DNA of 11,249 nucleotides, taken from contig DRQI01000394.1 in the NCBI GenBank assembly GCA_011330545.1, positions 1 through 11,249 of the forward strand, read 5' to 3'. Positions 1 to 6,037 of this stretch are shown one piece after another (the first letter of the stretch is position 1; each line of letters begins with the position of its first letter). The DNA comes from Flavobacteriia bacterium (GTDB lineage: Bacteria > Bacteroidota > Bacteroidia > Flavobacteriales > Flavobacteriaceae). The notes below the pieces were generated by a model, which made no database searches, was not told where the DNA came from, and saw only the letters and a program-made list of their open reading frames with translations. A program made the translations under genes and the position numbers.

Positions 1-102
1 AAAATCGCTAAATTGTTTGCAAGACATACATGTGCCTCCCGAAAGGATCTTAAAAATAAAAACAGAAGTACAAAAACTCTGTAATTTATAGTATTGTAAT
101 CA

Positions 103-131
103 TTAAAAACAATATCTATTTTGTAATTTTG
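103..131 (+). promoter_or_regulatory. Predicted sufS promoter with perfect TAnnTTTG -7 box
   Basis: TAATTTTG at 124-131 matches the Bacteroidetes -7 consensus TAnnTTTG at every fixed position. The -33 element is poor: only a TTA at 103-105, 18 bases upstream, where TTTG or TTG is expected. Transcription would start near 136-139, leaving a leader of about 20 bases before the sufS ATG at 159. The box is seen directly; its use is inferred. Confidence 0.45.
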
Positions 132-133
132 TA

Positions 134-150
134 TTTAGAATGATTCTAAA
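134..150. promoter_or_regulatory. Perfect 17-bp palindrome, candidate Fur/PerR-family operator
   Basis: TTTAGAAT-G-ATTCTAAA is a perfect inverted repeat around the G at 142. Its core TTAGAATGATTCTAA has the 7-1-7 layout of operators bound by Fur-superfamily dimers. It differs from the Bacillus PerR box TTATAATNATTATAA by one symmetric change per half, and from the Fur box TGATAATNATTATCA by two per half. It lies just downstream of the -7 box, over the predicted transcription start, and ends eight bases before the sufS ATG, a position suited to repression. Which regulator binds, if any, is inference; no regulator gene is in the window. Confidence 0.5.
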
Positions 151-158
151 AAAGAAAC

Positions 159-1373
159 ATGTTTGATGTAACTAAAATCCGCAACGATTTTCCTATTCTT
201 TCTCGAAAAGTAAATGGTTACCCGTTGGTTTATTTTGACAATGCGGCAACTTCGCAAACCCCGCAAATTGTAATTGATGCCATTGTTCATTATTACAGTT
301 ATTACAATGCCAATATCCATCGTGGCGTACATACCTTAAGCCAAGAAGCGACTGATGCCTATGAAAAGGCACGCATAAAAATTCAGCGGCACTTTAATGC
401 TAAAAAGTCGCATGAAATTATTTTTACTTCAGGCACTACCCACAGTATCAATTTGGTGGCTACCGGGGTTACCTCTTTCTTACAAAAAGGCGATGAAGTG
501 ATTGTATCTGCCCTAGAACACCATTCAAACATCGTACCTTGGCAAATGCTTTGTGAGCGAACCGGAGCCATCCTAAAAGTAATCCCGATTAACGAAGAAG
601 GAGAATTATTGATAGATGTTTATGACAACTTACTATCTAAGAAAACCAAACTGGTTTTTGTAAACCATGTTTCAAATGCCTTGGGCACTATCAATCCTAT
701 CAAAGAGATTATTGACAAGGCTCATGCCGTTGGTGCAGCCGTTTTGATTGATGGGGCACAAGCATGTCCACACATAAAACCCGATGTGCAAGAACTCGAT
801 GTCGATTTTTATGTTGCCTCGGCACATAAAATGTGTGGCCCAACAGGTGTTGGTGTCCTTTACGGAAAATCAGCATGGCTCAACAAATTACCACCCTATC
901 AAGGCGGTGGCGAAATGATAAAAGAAGTAACATTCGAAAAAACTACCTATGCCGATTTACCACATAAATTTGAAGCCGGCACCCCAAATATTGCCGGTGG
1001 CATTGCTTTTGGCGTTGCCTTAGATTATATGAATGCTATCGGATTTGATGCCATTGCTACTTACGAAAAAGAGTTGCTAGATTATGGAACTCAAAAATTA
1101 TTAGCAATTGAAGGCTTGCGTATTTATGGTACATCCCCTCATAAAACAGCTGTTATCTCTTTTAATATTGAAGGCTTGCATCCGTATGATATTGGTACTA
1201 TCATAGATAAATTAGGCATTGCTGTGCGTACCGGCCATCACTGTGCACAGCCCATAATGGATTTCTATAAAATTCCCGGTACGGTTCGTGCATCATTTTC
1301 ATTTTATAATACAAAAGAAGAAATTACTAAACTAGCAGAAGCAGTACAACGAGCGAAAAACATGCTCCTTTAA
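159..1373 (+). CDS. sufS: SufS-type cysteine desulfurase
   Basis: PLP-dependent class V aminotransferase-fold enzyme that converts cysteine to alanine and passes the sulfur as a persulfide to iron-sulfur cluster assembly (SUF pathway, cytosol). At 404 residues it has the normal length for SufS (E. coli about 406). Visible motifs are the N-terminal YFDNAATSQTP, the cofactor-region SGTTHSINLVA, the HHSN histidines, DGAQACPH, the PLP-binding lysine K224 in SAHKMCGPTG, and the sulfur-accepting cysteine C362 in RTGHHCAQP. The RTGHHCAQP context is the group II (SufS/CsdA) type, not the IscS/NifS type. The ATG at 159 suits the expected N-terminus (FDVTKIRNDFPIL) and lies close behind a predicted promoter and palindromic operator. 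No sufB, sufC, sufD or sufE gene is beside it in the window; the next gene is an outer-membrane protein 188 bases on, so sufS may be transcribed alone here. CsdA is a close alternative name; the function is secure. Confidence 0.96.
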   Translation: MFDVTKIRNDFPILSRKVNGYPLVYFDNAATSQTPQIVIDAIVHYYSYYNANIHRGVHTLSQEATDAYEKARIKIQRHFNAKKSHEIIFTSGTTHSINLVATGVTSFLQKGDEVIVSALEHHSNIVPWQMLCERTGAILKVIPINEEGELLIDVYDNLLSKKTKLVFVNHVSNALGTINPIKEIIDKAHAVGAAVLIDGAQACPHIKPDVQELDVDFYVASAHKMCGPTGVGVLYGKSAWLNKLPPYQGGGEMIKEVTFEKTTYADLPHKFEAGTPNIAGGIAFGVALDYMNAIGFDAIATYEKELLDYGTQKLLAIEGLRIYGTSPHKTAVISFNIEGLHPYDIGTIIDKLGIAVRTGHHCAQPIMDFYKIPGTVRASFSFYNTKEEITKLAEAVQRAKNMLL

Positions 1374-1561
1374 AGTAAGTTTTTGTGATTTATCTTTTAT
1401 GAATATCCCAATAAATAATTAATTAACAGTAAGTTATTTAATATTTCTTTAAATAGTTACATCAAAAATCAGAAAAAAAGAAACAATAAGACTTTTGTTA
1501 AACAATCATTAAAGTTATATGGTTAGCTTGGTTTCCATTTGCTAATCACTTAACTTACAGC

Positions 1562-2041
1562 ATGAAAAATAGTGTATTCATCTTCTTTTTATTTTTAGCT
1601 TTGGTATTATATGGTCAAGAAAAGGAAAAATCAAAGTTAGATTTATATAGTAATTTATTTAGCGCTAGTTTAAACTATACCACACAATTATCAGAAAAAT
1701 GGTCTTTGCAGCAAAAGATAGCCATTTCTAACCCCTTTGATGTGAATGAATTTGAAGTAACGCCGCTCACTTTTACCTATCATATCGATAAAAAATGGTC
1801 GGTTTTTGGAGGCCCTAAAGTAAGGTATAACTTTGTTAAAGATGATTTTTATTTAGGCACACAATCACAGTTTAGCGCCTTATGGCATGCCGGTGCTAGA
1901 TACGATTTTAATAACAATTTTTTTGGAGAATTTTTGGTTGAAAAACCCTTTTTCAAAAAAAACTTTTCTCAACATAACAACCAACAAAACTTTCAGTTTT
2001 CCAACACTCCTATTAGGTTAAAAATGGGTATAAGGTTTTAA
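1562..2041 (+). CDS. Small outer-membrane beta-barrel-like protein, unknown function
   Basis: A 159-residue exported protein that I cannot assign to a named family. The N-terminus is a signal peptide: MKNS, a hydrophobic run rich in F and L to about residue 16, then YGQ before a charged EKEKSK, with likely signal peptidase I cleavage near residue 19. The mature part alternates polar and aromatic residues in short strand-like segments (for example SLNYTTQLSEKWSLQQKI, KWSVFGGPKVRYNF, ALWHAGARYDFNNNFFGEF), and the chain ends in RLKMGIRF. A terminal phenylalanine after an amphipathic strand is the classic outer-membrane beta-signal. This suggests a small barrel of about eight strands in the outer membrane. 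The 188-base gap from sufS holds no clear terminator or strong promoter, so independent transcription is likely but not shown. It is followed by a palindromic repeat that could end its transcript. Confidence 0.8.
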   Translation: MKNSVFIFFLFLALVLYGQEKEKSKLDLYSNLFSASLNYTTQLSEKWSLQQKIAISNPFDVNEFEVTPLTFTYHIDKKWSVFGGPKVRYNFVKDDFYLGTQSQFSALWHAGARYDFNNNFFGEFLVEKPFFKKNFSQHNNQQNFQFSNTPIRLKMGIRF

Positions 2042-2082
2042 TCAGGCAATTCTTTTGGTTTTTCTTTACAAAAAATAATGAG

Positions 2083-2259
2083 TTTAACCCAGCTTATGCA
2101 ATAGAGTTACGTTATGAGTTAGGAAAGCGCAATAAAATAGGGTGTTTTACTAAATTAAGCGTAGCACCGCTACGGTTAATTTTGAAAACGCAGTGAAACG
2201 AACTATTTTGCAGTGATTTCTGAACGGAATAGGAAGTCTATTGCACAATCTGGGTTAAA
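2083..2259. repeat. 177-bp MITE-like element with terminal inverted repeats
   Basis: The ends at 2083-2105 (TTTAACCCAG..TGCAATAGA) and 2237-2259 are inverted repeats matching at 21 of 23 positions. The interior is also self-complementary: CGTAGC-ACC-GCTACG at 2160-2174 is a perfect hairpin tip, extended by AATTAA/TTAATT (2153-2158 with 2176-2181) and GTTTT/AAAAC (2144-2148 with 2185-2189), with further partial pairing (for example 2129-2140 with 2203-2211). There is no open reading frame. The form fits a non-autonomous insertion sequence (MITE). I find no clear target-site duplication beside it and no transposase here. It lies between converging genes and could also act as a bidirectional terminator. 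Most of the otherwise gene-free 2042-2393 stretch is this element. Confidence 0.65.
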
Positions 2260-2274
2260 TTTCAACTAATAAGC

Positions 2275-2291
2275 TGCTTCATTTTGAAGCA
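2275..2291. other. Short perfect hairpin in the convergent intergenic gap
   Basis: TGCTTCA-TTT-TGAAGCA is a perfect seven-base-pair stem with a three-base loop, sixteen bases beyond the MITE-like element. No T-tract follows it closely on either strand, so it is not a classic intrinsic terminator. It may add to transcript-end structure for the converging genes. Confidence 0.3.
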
Positions 2292-2322
2292 TAAAATAGC
2301 TGTTTTTGGCTGTTAAACAGCT
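2291..2322 (-). terminator. Probable intrinsic terminator of the rsmD transcript
   Basis: Read on the minus strand, AGCTGTTT (2322-2315) pairs perfectly with AAACAGCT (2305-2298) across a nine-base loop, and the stem is followed by ATTTTAT (2297-2291). It lies 72 bases past the rsmD stop at 2394. Stem and T-rich tail fit an intrinsic terminator, although the tail is short and interrupted by A. Confidence 0.5.
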
Positions 2323-2393
2323 GAAAAAAAGTATTTTAAAGACGAAAAGTGAGTGGCTGAATAGTTACAAAATATTGAAAATAGAAAAATCAA

Positions 2394-2930
2394 TTACTTT
2401 TCAAAAAAACTAAATACATTACCGCCATATTTTTTTGTGTAACTAAAATTTTTAAGGTTAGATAAATTGGTATGTTTTGAATGCTCTATGATTAACATGC
2501 CGTTTTCATAAAGCATATCTTTTGCAAATACCTGCTGGTAGATTTCTTTAAACTGATTATCGTCAAAATTATAAGGAGGGTCGGCAAAAATAATATCGGC
2601 TTTGAGTTCAGTTTTGCCTAAAAATTTATAGACATCACTTTTAATAACCATAAGGTTCATTTGTAACTCGTCAGAAATGCCTTGAATAAATTTTACACAT
2701 GCGTAATGTTTATCAACACTTATAATATTTTTAGCGCCCCTAGAAGCAAATTCAAAACTGATACTGCCAATACCGGCAAACAAATCAATTACACGCAATT
2801 CTTCAAAATAATATAAATTATTTATGATATTGAATAATGATTCTTTCGCAAAATCAGTAGTTGGGCGCGTTGGTAAATGCTTAGGGGCTTTGATACGCCT
2901 ACTTTTATACTTACCTGATACTATTCGCAT
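2394..2930 (-). CDS. rsmD: 16S rRNA (guanine(966)-N(2))-methyltransferase RsmD
   Basis: SAM-dependent methyltransferase that modifies G966 (E. coli numbering) of 16S rRNA during assembly of the 30S subunit. At 178 residues it is normal for the family. It starts with the hallmark MRIVSGKYKSRRI, continues with PTRPTTDFAKESLFNII (residues 20-36), then the SAM-binding motif I DLFAGIGSISFE (49-60), the acidic ribose-contact segment VDKH (72-75), and the catalytic motif IV DPPY (117-120) that marks N2-guanine/N6-adenine methylases. The ATG at 2930 overlaps the stop of the upstream DUF3822 gene in a TAATG arrangement, a layout that favours translational coupling. It is the last gene of a minus-strand trio and a terminator-like hairpin follows. 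Confidence 0.94.
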   Translation of the reverse strand: MRIVSGKYKSRRIKAPKHLPTRPTTDFAKESLFNIINNLYYFEELRVIDLFAGIGSISFEFASRGAKNIISVDKHYACVKFIQGISDELQMNLMVIKSDVYKFLGKTELKADIIFADPPYNFDDNQFKEIYQQVFAKDMLYENGMLIIEHSKHTNLSNLKNFSYTKKYGGNVFSFFEK

Positions 2931-3778
2931 TAGTATTGATTTAATAAGGTATAATACGTTCTTTTATCGGTTTCTGTAAAAGCCTCATCAAATACATATT
3001 TAGACCTGTTTTCGAGTAAACTTACATTTTTAATATACTTATATGCAATGTTGAAAAGCTCGTCGTCTTTTTGAACGGCTCCTAATAGTATCAACTCAAA
3101 TTTTAGCGGATTTAATTTGAGCTGCTCGGCAGTAAACAAAACATAGTAAATAAAATCTTCTTTGGTAGCAAACTTAAAACTATTGTACAGCTGTAGTTTT
3201 TTGTTGGCAATGACTATCAATTCAAAATGGGTATCGCTCACATGTGCAAACACATGAGGTACTAAGCTGTATTTATAAATGTTTAGTATACTTTCAATTA
3301 AAATATTTGAAGCGTGTTTGAACTCAAAAGCCTTGAATTTGTCCAACAGGTAATTATTGACATTTGTATACGGAATGTATACAGATACCATATCGTGGCT
3401 TTTTATTTCGTCGTATACCAAATAATCTGAGCCGTATACTTTTACGTTGAATTTAACGTAATCTTTTAACCTGTTTTTGTCAAAAACGGGTTTGGGTACC
3501 AAAGAAGCCAGTTCATTGACATGGCAAACATTTACAGAATGATACTTTTTTTGAAGAAGTTCTTCATCCTTAAATACCGAAATAATATTTTGCAGTAACT
3601 TTTGGGGGGTGTTATTTACTTCTTGAAATGTATATTCAGATAAGGCCGTAAATGTTTTACTGTCTTTATTCAAAATACAAAAAGAAAATCCATCCAAACT
3701 AAATTGGATGGATAAATGACTATCCTTGAAGGTAGTAATATTATTTTTTGTCCTTATCTTTTTCTTCGCCTGTATCAT
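2930..3778 (-). CDS. DUF3822 family protein
   Basis: A 282-residue soluble protein of the Bacteroidota-specific family DUF3822, usually found beside rsmD; its biochemical role is unknown to me. Recognisable parts are the N-terminal DSHLSIQFSLDGFSFCILN (about residues 20-38 from this start) and the later segment SVYIPYTNVNNYLLDKF. No signal peptide, membrane segment or catalytic motif is obvious. Two starts are possible: ATG at 3778, used here, or a GTG at 3799 that adds seven residues and extends the overlap with the upstream gene from 38 to 59 bases. The ATG is preferred because ATG is commoner, but no ribosome binding site decides it. The stop overlaps the rsmD start by one base. Paired ligand-binding-like halves (FSLDGFSFCIL and later HVFAHVSDTHFELIVIANKK) recall actin-like ATPases such as PilM; this is only an impression. 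Confidence 0.85.
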   Translation of the reverse strand: MIQAKKKIRTKNNITTFKDSHLSIQFSLDGFSFCILNKDSKTFTALSEYTFQEVNNTPQKLLQNIISVFKDEELLQKKYHSVNVCHVNELASLVPKPVFDKNRLKDYVKFNVKVYGSDYLVYDEIKSHDMVSVYIPYTNVNNYLLDKFKAFEFKHASNILIESILNIYKYSLVPHVFAHVSDTHFELIVIANKKLQLYNSFKFATKEDFIYYVLFTAEQLKLNPLKFELILLGAVQKDDELFNIAYKYIKNVSLLENRSKYVFDEAFTETDKRTYYTLLNQY

Positions 3779-4487
3779 AAATTGGGGGCCAGTTACCACT
3801 AACTTTTACGTCATCAAGAGATCCGACAGAAATATAAGGCCCTTTTACTTCAGATCCGCCTAGTGCTTCTTTTTCTTGATTGATATAATCATTATTTAAA
3901 CCTTCTAACACGATGGCTTTATCTACTTTTGCTTCAAAAACTGGGGCTTTTACACCTTGAACTTTTTCGATAAAACCGGTTTTTAGTTCAAATTTAGCAT
4001 TGGTTCCGGGTACATTGAACATGTTTTTGTAATCTTTTCCGGCAAAATCAGCCCTTACATCTTTAAAGCCTATGGTATCTATAACTCGCTCTTCAACTTC
4101 TACCATAATCGGACTGTAAGCTGTACCTTTATTAACGGTTTTTACTACATTTTCAATTTTAGTAATAGCAAATTTAGCCGTATCGATAAATTTTATTAAA
4201 TCGTCAGGCTTATCGGTAAACGTACCGGTTACTTCTTTATGTGCCACCTCTGCATCACGTATAATTTTTAAATTATCAATGACCTTAGCATATCTTACTT
4301 GTTTTTCTTTATTAAACTTTATAGGGCCCATAATACCTTGATAAATTTTATATCCAAGGAAAATAATAAGCAACCAAAGCAAGATAGAAATTACGGGTCT
4401 TAATTTTTTTGGGATTTTATTTACTATTAGATAAGCAAGAAATGCTACTGCAAGGATAGCTGCAATGATAATTAAAATTGAAATCAT
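3741..4487 (-). CDS. Two-TM membrane protein of unknown function, upstream of DUF3822
   Basis: A 248-residue protein I do not recognise as a named family. It has two hydrophobic segments, about residues 2-22 and 31-48, separated by a short basic turn (NKIPKKLR), so the long remainder (about 55-248) lies on one side of the inner membrane; positive-inside reasoning puts the basic turn in the cytosol and the large domain outside. That domain begins with a heptad-like helix KVIDNLKIIRDAEVAHKEV (68-86) and then GTFTDKPDDLIKFI, reminiscent of the helix-then-GxY-then-leucine layout of pseudopilins, but without a prepilin cleavage site. The middle is beta-rich, with repeated acidic and VE-rich strands, and the tail is highly charged (EEKDKDKK). 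The 3' end overlaps the DUF3822 gene by 38-59 bases, so both are probably made from one message. A perfect -7 box precedes it at 4527-4520. Confidence 0.8.
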   Translation of the reverse strand: MISILIIIAAILAVAFLAYLIVNKIPKKLRPVISILLWLLIIFLGYKIYQGIMGPIKFNKEKQVRYAKVIDNLKIIRDAEVAHKEVTGTFTDKPDDLIKFIDTAKFAITKIENVVKTVNKGTAYSPIMVEVEERVIDTIGFKDVRADFAGKDYKNMFNVPGTNAKFELKTGFIEKVQGVKAPVFEAKVDKAIVLEGLNNDYINQEKEALGGSEVKGPYISVGSLDDVKVSGNWPPIYDTGEEKDKDKK

Positions 4488-4519
4488 TTTTTTTGAATTA
4501 GTTTTTAAACGGTTATAGG

Positions 4520-4527
4520 CAAATCTA
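4520..4527 (-). promoter_or_regulatory. Predicted -7 box for the membrane protein/DUF3822/rsmD operon
   Basis: The minus strand reads TAGATTTG here, a full match to TAnnTTTG, 32 bases before the ATG at 4487. The -33 region about 20 bases upstream has only GTTTTA, without the usual TTTG. Start-site use is inferred. Confidence 0.45.
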
Positions 4528-4572
4528 CAAAATTTTTTTAATGGTTAAAACTTTTATGGCTAAATCAATTTG

Positions 4573-4580
4573 TACCTTTG
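4573..4580 (+). promoter_or_regulatory. Predicted -7 box for the RecD-like helicase
   Basis: TACCTTTG matches TAnnTTTG fully and ends 20 bases before the helicase ATG at 4601, giving a leader of about 13 bases. The -33 element is weak (TTTTA at 4552-4556, 16 bases upstream). With the box at 4520-4527 it makes a divergent promoter pair in a 113-base gap. Confidence 0.45.
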
Positions 4581-4600
4581 AATTTTTACTGAGATAATTA

Positions 4601-6028
4601 ATGATAAATAACCCGCAACAATTTTTTAAAGCCTTATTAGAAAAGTTCCCATTTACGCCTACGGCAACCCAAAATGAATTGCTGGCATTGTTGTCTGAGT
4701 TTATTTTTGATAAAGATACAAGAAAATTATTTTTACTCAAAGGATATGCCGGTACCGGTAAAACAACCACCATGAGTACCGTTGTGAATAATTTGTGGCA
4801 AGTAGGGATGAAATCGGTATTATTGGCTCCTACCGGTAGGGCGGCAAAAGTAATTGCAAACTATTCTAAAAAACAGGCTTTTACCATTCACAAAAAAATT
4901 TACCATCCTCGAAAAGCGGCTAACGGAAGTGTATCTTTTGTATTGCAAGCCAACAAACACGCCAACACCATTTTTATTGTTGACGAGGCTTCTATGATTC
5001 CCGATCGTACAGCAGATGCACGTTTGTTTGAGAACGGCTCGCTTTTAGACGATTTGATAGCCTATGTATATGCAGGCAAGAACTGTAAGTTAATCTTGAT
5101 GGGCGATACGGCGCAATTGCCTCCGGTTAAATTAACAATGAGCCCCGCATTACAGGCCGATACACTGGAAGCTCATTACGATAAAGAAGTGCTTGAAATT
5201 GAATTGGATGAAGTAATGCGGCAACACCAAGATTCGGGTATTTTGGCCAATGCCACCCAATTGCGATTCTTATTAGAAGACTATGCCCCAGAAGGGTTTC
5301 AATTTCAATTGCACTTTCCTGATATTGTTCGGCTAACCGACGGCTATGATATACAAGATGCCATTACCGCGGCGTATGATAGTATTGGGGTAGAAGATAC
5401 CGCTTTTATAGTACGCTCTAATAAACGTGCCAATCAATACAACCAACAAATTCGCAGTGCTATCCGCGGACAAGAAAACGAAATTGCAGCCGGAGATTAT
5501 ATAATGGTTGTAAAAAATAATTATTTTTGGTTGAAAGAAAATTCTTCGGCGGGATTTATTGCCAATGGCGATATCTGTGAGATTTTAAGAATTATTAGTT
5601 ATAAAGATTTATATGGGTTTCGGTTTGCAGAAGTCAATATTAGGATGATTGACTATCCTGACCAAGCACCTTTTGAAACGGTAGTAATGTTAGATACCTT
5701 AACCAGTGAAACCCCCTCACTGTCTTATGAAGATTCCAATCGTTTATACGAAGAAGTAACCAAAGATTATGCCGATGAAAAATCGTCGTACAAAAGGTTG
5801 TTATCGGTTAAGAAAAATGTATATTTCAACGCCTTACAGATTAAGTTTTCGTATGCGATGACTTGCCATAAATCGCAAGGCGGACAATGGAAAACCGTTT
5901 TTATTGAGCAGCCGTATTTACCTAACGGCCCCGATGTTTCATATTACAGGTGGTTGTATACTGCCATAACCAGGGCTCAAGAAAAGCTGTATTTAATTGG
6001 CTTCCAGAATGATTATTTTGACGATTGA
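4601..6028 (+). CDS. RecD/UvrD-like superfamily 1 DNA helicase (compact)
   Basis: ATP-driven DNA-unwinding enzyme of the SF1B RecD-like group. Visible in order: Walker A GYAGTGKTTT (48-57); motif Ia APTGRAA (76-82); motif II VDEAS (127-131); motif III GDTAQLPP (168-175), whose QLPPV is typical of RecD/TraA helicases; motif IV-like VRSNKRAN (271-278); motif V YAMTCHKSQGGQW (418-430); motif VI YTAITRAQEKLYLIG (453-467). All core motifs are intact. At 475 residues it is much shorter than RecD2 (over 700), lacking the N-terminal helix-hairpin-helix region; the helicase core starts almost at once, after only about 40 residues. There are no RecB or RecC genes beside it, so it probably works outside RecBCD in repair or replication-fork processing, but the substrate is unknown. 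It is transcribed divergently from the DUF3822-rsmD trio from its own promoter. The stop lies nine bases from the converging DUF4197 gene. Confidence 0.92.
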   Translation: MINNPQQFFKALLEKFPFTPTATQNELLALLSEFIFDKDTRKLFLLKGYAGTGKTTTMSTVVNNLWQVGMKSVLLAPTGRAAKVIANYSKKQAFTIHKKIYHPRKAANGSVSFVLQANKHANTIFIVDEASMIPDRTADARLFENGSLLDDLIAYVYAGKNCKLILMGDTAQLPPVKLTMSPALQADTLEAHYDKEVLEIELDEVMRQHQDSGILANATQLRFLLEDYAPEGFQFQLHFPDIVRLTDGYDIQDAITAAYDSIGVEDTAFIVRSNKRANQYNQQIRSAIRGQENEIAAGDYIMVVKNNYFWLKENSSAGFIANGDICEILRIISYKDLYGFRFAEVNIRMIDYPDQAPFETVVMLDTLTSETPSLSYEDSNRLYEEVTKDYADEKSSYKRLLSVKKNVYFNALQIKFSYAMTCHKSQGGQWKTVFIEQPYLPNGPDVSYYRWLYTAITRAQEKLYLIGFQNDYFDD

Positions 6029-6037
6029 TAAAATACA

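Larger units (their letters stand above)
1..158. other. Left-edge region upstream of sufS, no confident gene
   Basis: No gene can be assigned firmly before the promoter at about 103-131. Two weak options exist. On the plus strand a frame open from base 2 ends at a TAG at 89-91 and could be the last 29 residues of a gene cut by the window edge. On the minus strand an ATG at 27-25 is open to the edge (nine codons) and has GGGAGG (40-35) seven bases upstream, which would make a gene divergent from sufS. Neither piece is long enough to recognise. Bacteroidota use Shine-Dalgarno sites weakly, so the GGGAGG is only a hint. Confidence 0.3.

Noticed and set aside
1..40. Possible divergent gene start on the minus strand (ATG at 27-25 with GGGAGG upstream)
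   Set aside because: Nine codons only, and Bacteroidota rarely depend on Shine-Dalgarno sites. Worth checking once the sequence to the left is known.
1..91. Possible C-terminal end of a gene on the plus strand (open from base 2 to TAG at 89-91)
   Set aside because: Only 29 codons are in view, no motif is recognisable, and another frame is also open to base 84; it cannot be told from chance.
1428..1460. AT-only inverted repeat (ATTTAA/TTAAAT) after sufS considered as a terminator
   Set aside because: All-AT stem of low stability with no T-tract behind it; chance is likely in this base composition.
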